Positions 47,119-58,141 of a stretch of 64,000 bases of DNA are shown here, in pieces. Both the position numbers and the translations under genes were made by a program. The notes beneath the pieces were generated by a model. It was not told the origin of the DNA, did not search any database, and worked only from the letters and a program-made list of their open reading frames with translations. This stretch comes from Alteripontixanthobacter maritimus. Its GTDB lineage: Bacteria > Pseudomonadota > Alphaproteobacteria > Sphingomonadales > Sphingomonadaceae. Location of the stretch: assembly GCF_003340475.1 (NCBI RefSeq), contig NZ_QBKA01000002.1, positions 1 to 64,000 on the forward strand, written 5' to 3'. Each line of letters opens with the position of its first letter. Position 1 is the stretch's first letter.

Positions 47119-49864
47119 ATCGTACCTTGAATGTTGTCGTGTCTTTAATCCTCGAACCCAGTCGAGTGGTCGTTATGCGAACTTCGAGCCGGTAGTAAGG
47201 ATCAGCCCGAGTGCCTCCCTGTCGAGCTGTGACATTCACCTCTCCGCCATTGCCGAGTGAGAATAACCCATGCCGACCAGCCCCATTCTGAATGGAGCGA
47301 ACGTTAGTCAAACCGATCGAATCAAAAGCACGGTTGGCTGCCTCGCGACCGCCTGAGCCGCTGAAATTATAACCGTTGTTGATCGGGTTCTCATATCTCA
47401 CCCCCGAAAATATGTTTTGGACTCTGCCGATTTGTGAGTTGAAACCACCTTCACCAACGACGCTTCTGCCTTGAAATGCACCTGTGCCGATTGCGCGAAC
47501 ATGGTTCAATTCAGCTTGGTAGCCATCCGCTCTGTTGCGCGCTCCTTCGACTGAGGGAGTAGTCGAGGATGCTGAAGCGCGATCCCGATAGTTGGGTACG
47601 ATTGATCGCAATTCATTTCGAGCCGCCTTTGCCCGAGCATTATGCGGGGAGCTTCGAATTTGGTTGATCCAGTTTCGAATGCGTCGCTCGCCCTCAGGGT
47701 CCACGTTATTAACCGGATCGTTCCCGACATAAGCATAAAGATTGAACTGGTCCTCATACCCAATGGGATCGGTCTGGAGGAACCTGCCGAGCGTCGGCGA
47801 GTAGATGCGGGCCTTGTAGTAGTACATTCCCAGTTCTTCCAGCCAGGCCTGACCGGTGTACTGGAACCGGCCTTGGTTACCCGCGCCTGGAATGCCGTAT
47901 TCGTCATAGGTGTTGATCCGGGGATCGCTGGCGAACTGTTTCGTGCTCAGCACGATGGAGCCGCGCGCATCGGCGTAGAGGAACCGGACATTGCCGCGCG
48001 AGATGTCGGCACCTGCGAACGACATCAACGCATCATCGGCATCGGCATTAGTGCCGTGAATATGGCGCTGCTTAAGCGCGTTGTTCCACGCGTACTCACC
48101 GACCATCGCATCGCCATCGTGGAGGTAAGTGGTTACATGATTGCCGCCCACCACCGGATCATATGTGTAATACAGCCGCCCAAGCGGATCGTAGCGCAGT
48201 TCTGCTTGGAGCGCACCGGCATAGCTCAGCGCGGCGCAGTTCGTATTGGTCTGCGCGCGCTTTTCCACCAGACGGTTCTCAATGTCGTAGAGATAGAGCG
48301 ACGTGCCATCGGCGGTGAGATTGCCGTTCGCGTCGTAGCAGAAGCTGGCGCTGCCCGCTGCAGTATACTGGTTCAGGCCGTTGGTCGTATAGCTGCGGTT
48401 GACATTCGCGTGACCGGTCCAGCGATAGCTGTCATTGCTGCGGGTCTCGGTTGCGATCTGCGAGGCAGGATTGCGCGTGAAGGTCCAGGTGACATCGGAA
48501 GAAGAGGTGCCATTGGCAATCGCGAGCGATGCCAGCCGCCCGACCGGGTCATAACCGTAAACCGTATCCAGCGCGCTATCGCGCCGGTTCAAACGACTCA
48601 TCCCCCCGCGCCGATGATATACCGGGGCAAGCAAGGCATCGCCGGCACCGTTGCGCAGCTGCGTTGCCCTGTTCAGGCCATCATACTCGTAAGTGAAAAA
48701 TGCCCCGTCAGGATGAGTAAGCCTAGTGCGATTGCCATTGGCATCGTACTGGAACGCCAGGGTCTTGGTGGAACCGCTGACCGAACTGGTCGCGCTGGTC
48801 AACCGCCCGAAGCCGTCATAGGTGTTTAGGATACCAGCGCCGCCTGCCCAACCAAACCGGGCAGAAGTAGACAGCCCTTGCAAATCATAGCCGTAGAACA
48901 CGTCCTGAGTATGCGTAGAGGTCAGCCCACTGCGCGCTGGCACCGTTTTGCGAGTCATCCGGTTCAGCGCATCATATTGATAGGTCAGCACCGATCCATC
49001 GCGCTTTCTCAGGCTGGTGCGGTTGCCGTTGGGATCATAGCCATACTGCTCGAAGTCTGCGGTGTTGACCGCACCCGCACTCGACATGACGGATGCAGGT
49101 GACGCATCGTTGAACGCTGCAGGTCTGGTTTTGGATGGAAACAGCCATTTGGTCTGCCGGTCGAACCCGTCATATTCAAAACGCGCGCGATTGCCATTCG
49201 CATCTACGATTTCGGATTGCTGCCCGTTTTGCGTATAGCTGTAGGTCACATCGGCGTTTTCCAGGGTCGTCCCCACAGCCTTTCGAACCTGCAAAAGCTG
49301 ACCATAGGCGTCATACACATTGCGCGTGATACGGTCCGGACCAAACGCATCCGCTGTTCCCAAAGTGCAGGCGTTTGCAGGCAGCGAGCCATAAACCGCG
49401 GGGTTCAGCCGCAGCGCAGTGCATTCGAGCCGGCCAACAGTGTCGTAGCTGTATTGGGTTAGACCAACCGGGACACCGTCCGAGCCAATCGCCCGTTCGG
49501 TAAGCTTTCGGCCCAGCGCATCATAAGTGGTAACCGAGCTGGATAGCACCGCAAACGACGCGCCCCAGTCCTTCGGTGCGACCGTATGAGACTTCCAACT
49601 CAACAACTCGCCGGTTTCGACCTTTGTAGGGCGGCCGGCATCGTCATAAGTCGTTCGGGTAGCTGCATATCTCAGCGGCCCAGATCCATCGGGATCGGGT
49701 GCGATCGTGCCAGTTACCCGGCCCATCGCATCATACCGCGTTGCGCTCGTATAAGCCGATGGCGAAGTCTGCGCCTGCGCTACAACGGCGGGTAGAACAA
49801 CGGTGCCGCCCATCATTAGGGCAAGGGCCGCTGGAAACGCACTCCGTGTTATCGCGCGGCTCAT
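47105..49864 (-). CDS. RHS/YD-repeat toxin, C-terminal subunit
   Basis: This is a 919-aa product. Signal-like N-terminus ([20 protein letters not shown]...AQAQ), at least ten YD repeats ([18 protein letters not shown] and others), then the RHS core [27 protein letters not shown]. The unique toxin tip is at about residues 716-919 and ends [14 protein letters not shown]. The tip contains [21 protein letters not shown] and looks enzymatic, perhaps a nuclease, but no family is assigned. Its ATG overlaps the stop of the N-terminal partner (ATGA). Confidence 0.85.
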   Translation of the reverse strand: MSRAITRSAFPAALALMMGGTVVLPAVVAQAQTSPSAYTSATRYDAMGRVTGTIAPDPDGSGPLRYAATRTTYDDAGRPTKVETGELLSWKSHTVAPKDWGASFAVLSSSVTTYDALGRKLTERAIGSDGVPVGLTQYSYDTVGRLECTALRLNPAVYGSLPANACTLGTADAFGPDRITRNVYDAYGQLLQVRKAVGTTLENADVTYSYTQNGQQSEIVDANGNRARFEYDGFDRQTKWLFPSKTRPAAFNDASPASVMSSAGAVNTADFEQYGYDPNGNRTSLRKRDGSVLTYQYDALNRMTRKTVPARSGLTSTHTQDVFYGYDLQGLSTSARFGWAGGAGILNTYDGFGRLTSATSSVSGSTKTLAFQYDANGNRTRLTHPDGAFFTYEYDGLNRATQLRNGAGDALLAPVYHRRGGMSRLNRRDSALDTVYGYDPVGRLASLAIANGTSSSDVTWTFTRNPASQIATETRSNDSYRWTGHANVNRSYTTNGLNQYTAAGSASFCYDANGNLTADGTSLYLYDIENRLVEKRAQTNTNCAALSYAGALQAELRYDPLGRLYYTYDPVVGGNHVTTYLHDGDAMVGEYAWNNALKQRHIHGTNADADDALMSFAGADISRGNVRFLYADARGSIVLSTKQFASDPRINTYDEYGIPGAGNQGRFQYTGQAWLEELGMYYYKARIYSPTLGRFLQTDPIGYEDQFNLYAYVGNDPVNNVDPEGERRIRNWINQIRSSPHNARAKAARNELRSIVPNYRDRASASSTTPSVEGARNRADGYQAELNHVRAIGTGAFQGRSVVGEGGFNSQIGRVQNIFSGVRYENPINNGYNFSGSGGREAANRAFDSIGLTNVRSIQNGAGRHGLFSLGNGGEVNVTARQGGTRADPYYRLEVRITTTRLGSRIKDTTTFKVRYENE
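47699..48123 (-). repeat. RHS core repeat, copy 2 (minus-strand locus)
   Basis: This is the partner of the 46139-46562 copy inside the full RHS gene; the tip sequences start at its left end. Confidence 0.75.
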
Positions 49865-51771
49865 GAGCAGCTTCCCGCATTGCCTTTGGGCTGGGTCTCG
49901 CTGATTTTCTGGCCAAACGCATCGTAACCAAAGCAGGTTCGCAGCGTCTGACCGTCTGCGGTCACCGCAGTGCCGCGCAGCCAGAGGTTGTTGGGTCCGC
50001 TGGTCGGCCCGTAATCATAAACGGTTACAACCTGATCACTTGCGCCCGCAGCACAACCATTGCCCGAAGCACTACTTGTGCGGCAATAACTCTCGCTTGC
50101 GAGCACCCAGACAGGTGGGCTTAGCGCGGCGCCGCTAGCATCGCGCGCATGGCGCTGCGCATAAGTATAGCGAGTTTGCGGCCTCACCCCCGACGCATCA
50201 GCAGGCGCCGTCTTGGTCAGAACCCCGCCATGCGTAAGATCGTATGTATAGTCCGTCTGTGCACCCTTCGCGTCTGTGATTCGCGTTGGGCTCGCTTTGC
50301 ATGGCGCAGCAGAGCATCCATAAACGGCGGTCTCTACTCGAACAGCTTCCGTGGAGTTCGGTTTTGGATGATGCTCAACCCTGGTAACCCGCTTCGGGCG
50401 CCCAAGATAATAATACTCGCGCCAATTTCCCTCAGGGTCGGTCTGTTTCTGCAGCCATGTCACATAGCACTCATCGGGGTAAGTCTGGAGAGCCACACGG
50501 TCGCAATAATCATTGGTGATTGTTTGACCGTTGGAAGCAGTAACCCATGCAGGGCCTGGGGTCATTTGATATTGAAGTTCATTAACCCAAACCCAAGGCG
50601 TTGGTCCGCTAAGGGCTTCATTCCATTGCAAAGGAACTAGCGGGAATTCATGAGTCGCAGAAAAGGCGGTACCATTCGCATCAGTATAACGACCTCCAGT
50701 AATAGGCCGTGGTTCAATCTGATTTTCGCCATGAGCAGATTGAGGCATCAAGAAATATGTATAATTGAAAAATGAGCCATCAGGATGATCCTGCCGAATA
50801 ACAGCTCCATTTTCACCGTAAATTGGCGTTTTCTCATTGGCGATCGTATTGGTCAGCCAGTCCACACTTTCGCCCGGCCTGCGAAAGCCTTGAACAACAT
50901 TTTCTCCCGACATCACATGGCTGAATTGCCAAACCTTGCCGGACGCATCGGTCGCACTAGTCATGCGCACTCGGTTGTTGAAATAGGTGTAAGTGTAGCT
51001 GGTCGTTCGCGCTGCCGCCGTATCGCAAATGTTGTTAGATGGTGCTGCTGCAACCGCCAGATTGTAAATGCACGCCTTCCTGATCACATTACGCGCATTT
51101 TGCGCCGTGTATTCCAGCACAATCGTATAGCCGCGATTGCTCGTTATTCGACGCAAACGCTTACTGTTCTGCGTTCCCGACGGTGCGGTATCATAACTAA
51201 GGGTAATGCGCGTTCCGTCCGGGTTCTGCACTTGGGACGCATAATGACAAGTTCCATAATCAAATGTGCAACCGCCGTTCCCAAAGGTAATCACCGTTCC
51301 GTCAGCTGCCGTATACTGTAAGGGCGAGTAGGCGGTAATCCGGCCTCCGCTTGCACGAGAAATCTCGACGTAGCTTTGAGTGCCGGCGGGCCCCATGTGC
51401 TCAAAGGTTTCCGGGCGCCCGCCGCGCCAAATCATCAATCGGTCGGAGATGTCAGGATTGCCCATGTCGCCAGAATAGTGCTGTTTATAAGTGGCAAAAA
51501 TATCCCAATTGTGGGCAAAGCTCCCAAACGCATCCTGATAGCCTTTCAGCCCTGTGCTAACGATCCGATCGAGTGAAAGCCCGCCTGCGCCGCCAAGCGA
51601 CAAATCGGTTTGGCTATAGACATAAGACCCGGTACGAAGATCGACATTGCCGCCAGCAATCGACCAGTTTTCAGGAGGCGGTGCAATCGAACCGCCGCCC
51701 TCTTGGGCTGCACTGGCAGAGCTCAACGGAGCCAGGACTAAAGTAGCCATTACGGCAACCGAAAACTTCAC
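49861..51771 (-). CDS. RHS-locus N-terminal subunit with signal peptide
   Basis: This is a 636-aa product. Signal [21 protein letters not shown], then a region [35 protein letters not shown] typical of the start of RHS/DUF6531-type toxins, followed by sparse YD motifs ([11 protein letters not shown]). Together with the next gene it makes a normal-length RHS toxin in two chains. Both chains have signal peptides, like a B/C pair of Tc toxins. Confidence 0.8.
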   Translation of the reverse strand: MKFSVAVMATLVLAPLSSASAAQEGGGSIAPPPENWSIAGGNVDLRTGSYVYSQTDLSLGGAGGLSLDRIVSTGLKGYQDAFGSFAHNWDIFATYKQHYSGDMGNPDISDRLMIWRGGRPETFEHMGPAGTQSYVEISRASGGRITAYSPLQYTAADGTVITFGNGGCTFDYGTCHYASQVQNPDGTRITLSYDTAPSGTQNSKRLRRITSNRGYTIVLEYTAQNARNVIRKACIYNLAVAAAPSNNICDTAAARTTSYTYTYFNNRVRMTSATDASGKVWQFSHVMSGENVVQGFRRPGESVDWLTNTIANEKTPIYGENGAVIRQDHPDGSFFNYTYFLMPQSAHGENQIEPRPITGGRYTDANGTAFSATHEFPLVPLQWNEALSGPTPWVWVNELQYQMTPGPAWVTASNGQTITNDYCDRVALQTYPDECYVTWLQKQTDPEGNWREYYYLGRPKRVTRVEHHPKPNSTEAVRVETAVYGCSAAPCKASPTRITDAKGAQTDYTYDLTHGGVLTKTAPADASGVRPQTRYTYAQRHARDASGAALSPPVWVLASESYCRTSSASGNGCAAGASDQVVTVYDYGPTSGPNNLWLRGTAVTADGQTLRTCFGYDAFGQKISETQPKGNAGSCS

Positions 51772-51951
51772 AAATACACCCCCGTTTGCAAGACCCCAAA
51801 CATCTAACAGCCAACCTCTTCAACCCTCAGGGCCGCAGACCATTTTTGATCGTTAATTTGCAATCCTAATTATTTGTCCGAAACAGCCTTTCTAACTAAC
51901 AGATTTGCGCGGTACATACGACTTAACCTAAAGCAAAAAGCATTCAGTGTC

Positions 51952-52518
51952 TTACATTCCAGTTGTTGCCGTGTGCCAAGTAACCATATTATCGCTTAAT
52001 CGATATATTACGAGATTGCCGTCGTCCTGCAACACCAGTCGGCTTGGCCCATTGCCGTACGTAGAAGTATGCCAAGCCGCAGCGCCCTTATTGTCGTAAA
52101 CAACCAAGTTACCGTCCGCCTGCATGCTCATCCGGCATATATGAGTGCCGGAAACCCCATTATACCATATCGCCGGCCTACTGGAATTATATAAAACTAA
52201 ATGTCCGTCGAGCTGTAGGTGAAGTTGATATTTACCGTTGGGAGAGACCAATGCGTCATTCACGTATAATGTGGATGCGGAACCAATGTGGATGGTCCCT
52301 TCGGATGGTACTCCTTTAGAACCACAGACAATCACGCGTTTACGATTGCCAGCTTTATCATAAACGTAGTTGGATGTGAGGTCGATCCGGGAAGGTGCAG
52401 TTTTCTTGACGAAAATTAGTCGCCCTAGCGCATCATACGTATAATTTTTTGTTTCCTGCGCTTGAGCAACCGAGACTGCGCTCAGCCCAACAATAAAGAA
52501 AATGGTTAACTTTTTCAT
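51952..52518 (-). CDS. Exported mini-YD protein with bulb-type lectin domain
   Basis: This is a 188-aa product; ATG 52516-52518. Signal MKKLTIFFIVGLSAVSVAQAQ, one YD repeat (NYTYDALGRLIFV...YVYDKAGNRKRV), then a B-lectin domain (about residues 77-188). The lectin has three mannose-site motifs of the QxDxNxVxY type: LQLDGHLVLY, MQADGNLVVY and LQDDGNLVIY. It stands directly upstream of the two-part RHS toxin. B-lectins bind mannose; some are LlpA-type bacteriocins. Confidence 0.8.
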   Translation of the reverse strand: MKKLTIFFIVGLSAVSVAQAQETKNYTYDALGRLIFVKKTAPSRIDLTSNYVYDKAGNRKRVIVCGSKGVPSEGTIHIGSASTLYVNDALVSPNGKYQLHLQLDGHLVLYNSSRPAIWYNGVSGTHICRMSMQADGNLVVYDNKGAAAWHTSTYGNGPSRLVLQDDGNLVIYRLSDNMVTWHTATTGM

Positions 52519-53306
52519 CCGACTGTACCATCCGTAGCTATCGCAGGGTATAAATTGAACCGAATCCATAGACCTTCTATCTTGATGTACATTGAAATTG
52601 AAAGCCCTATATTTCTTTTCCACAAGATCCAGCAGAAGCTACGGAACCGCCCATGTTGGTGGCGTAAATCCCTTCAGCAGTTTAGCACTGAGGGCCAGCG
52701 GAGTTGGGGTGCCGTGATAATCTACTTTGCCTGTAGAGTTGTTTGAGTAAGAAATATAAAAAACCTTTGCACGAGCCGCGGGAATAGTCTGGGTGGTTTC
52801 TGAATAAGTCAAAGGTCTTTACTACGCGGATCTGATATGAGAAGCGTACCTAAATGCGTATAGGGGTTCTGCTTGACGGCTTCTTGGCCGCCACTTGCCT
52901 TCATCATTAGCCGCTACTTATTTGTCAGGTGGTGACGCTCATCCTATCTGCTGGCTGACGCGAGCCGGTTCGGGAACTGCCGTATATTTCTGACCGCGTA
53001 GTTTGAGACAATCTGCGGATGAACACTTTTACAAACGAAAGCAGCGTCAGTCAGACCGGGCATTTCATCGCTTACAGAGGCGAAACGACGCTTTTCGTTG
53101 TTCAATAGAACAGGGCTATTAGATAGTACAACATAGTTCACCAAACTAGTAGCACAAAAGGCGCTATCGCTAAGCCTGTGCTAAAGTGATGTTCGCGGCA
53201 ATGTAGCCTAAGATATATGTCCGAGTTACGGAAAAGTCTTGAGGTTGCAGAATGTTGTTGACTTATTGAGAGTTACGATGAATTTCTAGACCAAAGGAGT
53301 TTGCTC
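52519..53306. other. Divergent intergenic region between the two RHS loci
   Basis: I see no credible gene in these 788 bases. GC content is lower than in the flanks. It should hold the back-to-back promoters of the two mini-YD-led operons. Confidence 0.55.
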
Positions 53307-53528
53307 GTGAAGCTGAAATCTTCTTGTCATGCCTTGTATGCCGGACTGCTCGTATTGGGTTCCTTACCATTAAGCGCGGCCGAGACGGTAAAATACACCT
53401 ACGATGCGAAAGGGCGACTCGTAAAAGTCGAACGTTCCGGAACGGCGAACGACCAAGCCAAAACCGAATACGAAATCGATAAAGCCAATAACCGGAAGCG
53501 GGTGAAAACCACAAACGCTCCAAGCTGA
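53307..53528 (+). CDS. Exported mini-YD protein, leader of the plus-strand RHS locus
   Basis: This is a 73-aa product; GTG 53307 follows AAAGGAG. Signal (CHALYAGLLVLGSLPLSAAE), then one YD repeat (VKYTYDAKGRLVKV...YEIDKANNRKRV) and almost nothing else. It lies 36 bases before the RHS gene. It is the smallest member of the three mini-YD genes in the window. Confidence 0.65.
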   Translation: MKLKSSCHALYAGLLVLGSLPLSAAETVKYTYDAKGRLVKVERSGTANDQAKTEYEIDKANNRKRVKTTNAPS

Positions 53529-53564
53529 GCCAACGATATAAAGTTATCATAAGGGGGGTAGGTC

Positions 53565-56500
53565 ATGCTGTTTGAAACACGCGGGTGTTCAGTGAGGCGA
53601 GCAATCAGAGCTTCGCTTTTCTGTTCGACTTTTCTGGCGCTTGGTTTGGCAGTTCCCGCCTATGCTCAATCCGAGGCTTCTACCCCTGACGCTTACGTCA
53701 TGACCGAAGAACATGGCGTCGATCTTGTAACGGGTAAATACCATCTAGATATCGTCGAAGGTCAGATCGGCCCGCAAGACGGCGGTGTCGCCCTGGTTCG
53801 GTATTATGGCCAAAGCGGTTTGCGGGACAATTGGTCTGGAACGATCAAGATTACCGCCAGCGGTGGTCAGCAAACCGCAACCATCAGCCTTGGCAAGATT
53901 GCCGAGAAGTTCACAACGCAAAATGGCGCATGGGTTTCGGTCAAAGCTAATGGCGGATCCCTTTCGAACGATGCCGAAGGTTGGACTTACACGGCATCTG
54001 ACGGCACGCGCATTGTTTATAGGACGCCGGAAAGTTTGGTGTTCGGTCCGACAGACCCTAGCGCCGAATATGGAGGGCCGGGCTGTTCCAATGGCGACAT
54101 TTGCGGGCTGCCTGTTGAGGTAAAGCGCCCATCGGGTATTATCTATACCTTGACATGGGAGGTGCCGCTGACTTGTTCGTCGGGTGGTAGTCCGGCGTTA
54201 CCTGGAATGCCCGGTCGCGGTGTTTACGATCCAAGCTCTCCGAGTGGATCTGAAGATCCGTTCGGTGGGGGCGATAGCGGAAGCTACCAATGCGTCGCCC
54301 CATTCCGAATGACCTCTGTGATTAGCAACGCAAGCTATGGCATGATTATTGAGTTCGAATCGGACCAATCCTCCTTCAACGGAGGATTTCCCCCGCCAAC
54401 CTGGTTCAATCGAAAGTCGGTGACGTTCGTCGATACGTCGGAGGAAAATTGTGCCTCGTTCGGCTGCGCTCCGGTTGGCGCACATTGGCCAAAGGTGACT
54501 TACGCTCGTCCAGCATCGAACGTTCTGGAAATCAACAACAGCGTTTCGGGTAATTGGCGTATCACGGAAAATGCAAGCAGCACCTCTGTGCGCAAGCCCG
54601 GTCGGACCACCGACACTCTCGTCATCACGCGCGACGCATTGAACCGTGTCGTGTCGATCAGCGATGATGGCGAGACGAAATCATACAGTTGGGACACGAG
54701 CGGCGGTAATACAGTTGTCGATATGACCGACCCGGATGGTTCGGACGGACAGGTCATATCCAACCCGACAACTGGTCGGCCGGTAAGCGAGAAAGATGCG
54801 AGCGGCAATATAACGACCAATGTCTACGATACCCAGCTACGGCTGATGCGGACCACCTTTCCAGAGGGTAACTACGTCCAGTTCACTCGCGATCCGCGCG
54901 GCAACGTCACCAGCACAACGCGAGTGGGCAAACCGGGCTCTGGTGTGGCGAATATTGCCTCCAGCGCCAATTACGACGCCTCTTGCCTCAACGCACTTAA
55001 GTGTAACAAGCCCAACTACATTATCGATGAGCGCGGTAACCGGACCGATTTTACCTACGATGCTTCGAACGGGCTTGTGACACGTATTCAACGTCCTGCG
55101 CCGGCACCAGGGCAACCACGCCCCACGACCGATATTGCGTACACGTCGCTGTATGCGAAAAGAAAAGATTCGAACGGCAACCTCGTTAATCAGGGTCTCC
55201 CGCAATGGAAAACGGCCCTCATCCGCACCTGCACCACCGCAGCAAGCTGCGCGGGTAGCGCGAATGAGCAGCGCGTGGCGGTCGCTTACAACACACCCAA
55301 CTTGCTGCCGAGTAGTGTCACCACATCGTCCGGCAATAACGCGATTAGCTCGACGACGACATTTGCCTACGACGTGCGCGATAATCTCAAGAGCGAGGAC
55401 GGCCCGCTGCCGGGTCCGGACGACACCACTTACTATTTCTACGACGGTCTCGATCGCCGCCGGGGTATTATCGGACCTGACCCGGACGGTGCCGGCGCTA
55501 TCAGGCGCGGTGCGGCGCGCTACACCTACGACGCGGGCAACAACCTGCTGAAGGGCGAGTTCGGCACGGCGACCGGAATTACCGAAGCCGCTCTGAACGC
55601 CATGACCGTGCGGCAGGTGATCGAGAATGTCTACGATTCCAAGGGTAATTTAACGGTCCAGAAATTGCTGGCCGGTGGAGTGGTCTACCAACTGACCCAG
55701 AACAGCTACGATACGCAGAACCGCCTGACCTGCTCGGCCATCCGGATGAATTCAGCCACCTGGGGTTCGCTCCCCGCATCCGCCTGTACCATGACCACGC
55801 AGGGGACGAACGGACCCGATCGCATCACCCGGCGGTACTACGATGGTGACGACCGAATCGTGCGCGTGGAAAGTGGGGTCGGCAGCCCCGCCGTGTCGAA
55901 CGAATATGTGGCCACTTTCCGCCCCAACGGACCGACCGAAACGCTGACCGACGGGGAAAGTAACCGTACGACCTATATCTATGACGGGCACGACCGGCTG
56001 CTGCAGACCCGCTATCCGCACAAGACGACGAAGAACTACTCGAACCCGTCGGATTACGAACAGCTGACTTACGATGCTGCCAGCAATGTCACCGCGCGCC
56101 GGGTGCGGGATGGGCAGTCGATCGCGTATAGTTACGACGCACTCAATCGCTTGATATCGAAAAACCTGCCTAGCACAGAACCGGACGCATCCTATAGTTA
56201 CGATCTCGTCGGGCGCCTTACGAGCGCCGTGCAGAACGGTCAGACTTTGAGCTTCGCGCATGACGCGCTTGGCAGGAACACCAGCCAGGCCGGACCTTTC
56301 GGCACGGTCAGTTACCAGTATGACACGGCCGGTCGCCGCACGCGGATGACGTGGCCGGACGGGTTCTTCGTCACCTATGACTACCATGTCGATGGATCGG
56401 TGAAGGCGATCCGCGAAAACGGCGGGCTGGCACTGGCGACCTACGCCTATGACCTTCATGGGCAGCCCACCACAGTAACGAGCGGTAATGGCACCACGCA

Positions 56501-57932
56501 AAACCTGACGTTCGATCCGCTGGGCCAGCTGACCTCGCTCGCCACGAACCTTGCTGGCACCGCGGCAGACAACACGCGCAGCCTTGCCTACAATCCTGCC
56601 GGACAGATCGCTCAGGTTACGCAGTCCAACGATGCTTACGCGTTCGGCGGTCTGGTGAACGTCGATCGTCCTTACAGCGTGAACGGGCTAAACCAGCTGA
56701 CGCAATCGGGGCCGGTGCCGCTGGGCTACGACGCGCGCGGCAACCTGACCTCATCGGGCAGCGACGGGTTCACCTATTCGAGCGAGAACTTCCTGACCGG
56801 CAAGACTGGCGCGGTAACGATGTCCTACGATCCCGTGGGACGGCTGTATCAGACGAGCGGGCTTGCCGCAGGCGGGGCGATCAACCGCTTCGCCTATGAC
56901 GGGGTGGATATGATCGGCGAGTACAACGCTGCGAACCAGCTGCAGCGGCGCTACGTTCACGGTCCAGGTGTAGACAACCCGATTGTGTGGTATGAGGGCG
57001 CTGGCACGGCCGACCGCCGCTACCTCCATGCAGACGAGCGCGGCAGTATCATCGCTGCGTCGAACGGTATGGGCGGACTGATAGGAGCGAACGCCTATGA
57101 TGAGTATGGCATACCCGACGCGGACAATATCGGCCGGTTCCAGTATACCGGCCAGACATTTATCCCCGAGGCGGGCCTGTATTACTACAAGGCCCGGTTC
57201 TACTCCCCCACGCTGGGCCGGTTCATGCAGACCGACCCCATCGGCTATGGCGATGGCATGAACATGTATGCCTATGTCGGGAATGATCCGGTGAACTTTG
57301 TCGATCCGACTGGGCTAGAAACGACTTGTACTCCTGGGGTGAGAACCAAATGGGTTTGGGATAAAAACAAAGATGGAGTTGGCCAACCTAACGAACCTTT
57401 CGCTTTCTACACTCAAGGCATTGGAAAATGTGAAGATGACGGTCAGTTGGGTATGATAACGGTTACCGGGCGACGTATCTCCGATGAGGGCGGTGGTGCC
57501 AAGAACATATTCCGCTGTCCAAAGCCGCCTATAGATCGTCCAGTAGGGTCTATAGGTACGTTAGCCGGAGCAGGCATCGTCGCTGGAAAGTCGGGCCTTG
57601 GATTTGCTTTAGACATATTCGAATCTGCAGCTAATGATTTTTCAGCAAAGCGATATCCAAATTTACCGACCGCGAGCAATGTTCGTGATGCTAGTAGGCA
57701 CTTCCATCTCGCCTTTTCGATGAGCCGTATGAGTGGTCCAGCAAGCGCAACCCAAATTCTAAATGCAATTGAGGTCATAGGAGGTAATCCCAAACCCGAT
57801 CAGCAAATGGACACATTTAATAATTTCGTCGGTGTTTCTATGGCACAGGATCCCTTACTCAGTGGGACGTCCGTATCCGTAGCTTTCGATGTCGCGTTGG
57901 CAGCAGGATGCCTACAGATTAAAACTGAATAA
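53565..57932 (+). CDS. Full-length RHS/YD-repeat toxin with signal peptide
   Basis: This is a 1455-aa product. Signal (SLFCSTFLALGLAVPAYAQ), N-terminal domain (MTEEHGVDLVTGKYHLDIVEGQIG), many YD repeats from about 370 to 1150, RHS core [27 protein letters not shown], and a tip from about residue 1250. The tip's DASRHFHLAFSMSRMSG...MDTFNNFVGVSMA resembles the His/Asn pattern of DUF6973-type toxin tips (recalled). No PAAR domain, so export would be Sec-dependent. Confidence 0.9.
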   Translation: MLFETRGCSVRRAIRASLFCSTFLALGLAVPAYAQSEASTPDAYVMTEEHGVDLVTGKYHLDIVEGQIGPQDGGVALVRYYGQSGLRDNWSGTIKITASGGQQTATISLGKIAEKFTTQNGAWVSVKANGGSLSNDAEGWTYTASDGTRIVYRTPESLVFGPTDPSAEYGGPGCSNGDICGLPVEVKRPSGIIYTLTWEVPLTCSSGGSPALPGMPGRGVYDPSSPSGSEDPFGGGDSGSYQCVAPFRMTSVISNASYGMIIEFESDQSSFNGGFPPPTWFNRKSVTFVDTSEENCASFGCAPVGAHWPKVTYARPASNVLEINNSVSGNWRITENASSTSVRKPGRTTDTLVITRDALNRVVSISDDGETKSYSWDTSGGNTVVDMTDPDGSDGQVISNPTTGRPVSEKDASGNITTNVYDTQLRLMRTTFPEGNYVQFTRDPRGNVTSTTRVGKPGSGVANIASSANYDASCLNALKCNKPNYIIDERGNRTDFTYDASNGLVTRIQRPAPAPGQPRPTTDIAYTSLYAKRKDSNGNLVNQGLPQWKTALIRTCTTAASCAGSANEQRVAVAYNTPNLLPSSVTTSSGNNAISSTTTFAYDVRDNLKSEDGPLPGPDDTTYYFYDGLDRRRGIIGPDPDGAGAIRRGAARYTYDAGNNLLKGEFGTATGITEAALNAMTVRQVIENVYDSKGNLTVQKLLAGGVVYQLTQNSYDTQNRLTCSAIRMNSATWGSLPASACTMTTQGTNGPDRITRRYYDGDDRIVRVESGVGSPAVSNEYVATFRPNGPTETLTDGESNRTTYIYDGHDRLLQTRYPHKTTKNYSNPSDYEQLTYDAASNVTARRVRDGQSIAYSYDALNRLISKNLPSTEPDASYSYDLVGRLTSAVQNGQTLSFAHDALGRNTSQAGPFGTVSYQYDTAGRRTRMTWPDGFFVTYDYHVDGSVKAIRENGGLALATYAYDLHGQPTTVTSGNGTTQNLTFDPLGQLTSLATNLAGTAADNTRSLAYNPAGQIAQVTQSNDAYAFGGLVNVDRPYSVNGLNQLTQSGPVPLGYDARGNLTSSGSDGFTYSSENFLTGKTGAVTMSYDPVGRLYQTSGLAAGGAINRFAYDGVDMIGEYNAANQLQRRYVHGPGVDNPIVWYEGAGTADRRYLHADERGSIIAASNGMGGLIGANAYDEYGIPDADNIGRFQYTGQTFIPEAGLYYYKARFYSPTLGRFMQTDPIGYGDGMNMYAYVGNDPVNFVDPTGLETTCTPGVRTKWVWDKNKDGVGQPNEPFAFYTQGIGKCEDDGQLGMITVTGRRISDEGGGAKNIFRCPKPPIDRPVGSIGTLAGAGIVAGKSGLGFALDIFESAANDFSAKRYPNLPTASNVRDASRHFHLAFSMSRMSGPASATQILNAIEVIGGNPKPDQQMDTFNNFVGVSMAQDPLLSGTSVSVAFDVALAAGCLQIKTE
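56656..57312 (+). repeat. RHS core repeat, copy 1 (plus-strand locus)
   Basis: This is closely repeated at 58142-58800 and in part at 59876-60045. The copies match through the DPIGY block up to the tip junction. Confidence 0.75.
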
Positions 57933-57947
57933 TTGGGTCAAGATATT

Positions 57948-58064
57948 ATGTCGTATTTAGATAATAAATCGAAATTTTTCGGTATTATTTTTACTATTTT
58001 ATTTTTGTTGCTAATTTTTTTGTTATTTTTTCTATATTTGGCTTTCGAATTTTCTGAGTGGTGA
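57948..58064 (+). CDS. 38-aa membrane peptide, putative immunity protein
   Basis: This is a small reading frame of 38 codons, MSYLDNKSKFF followed by a single very hydrophobic helix rich in Ile/Leu/Phe, ending AFEFSEW. It starts 15 bases after the RHS stop and is strikingly AT-rich. No strong ribosome binding site is seen. Immunity role inferred from position only. Confidence 0.45.
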   Translation: MSYLDNKSKFFGIIFTILFLLLIFLLFFLYLAFEFSEW

Positions 58065-58141
58065 ATAAAGGTTTTATTTCCATTTAAATCTACTTCAGGG
58101 CCTGTTGACAATAGTAGCGCGGTCCTAATTGCAACAATCTA

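Noticed and set aside
52944-53144. 66-aa gene between the RHS loci
   Set aside because: No RBS or recognised motif; the space more likely carries promoters.
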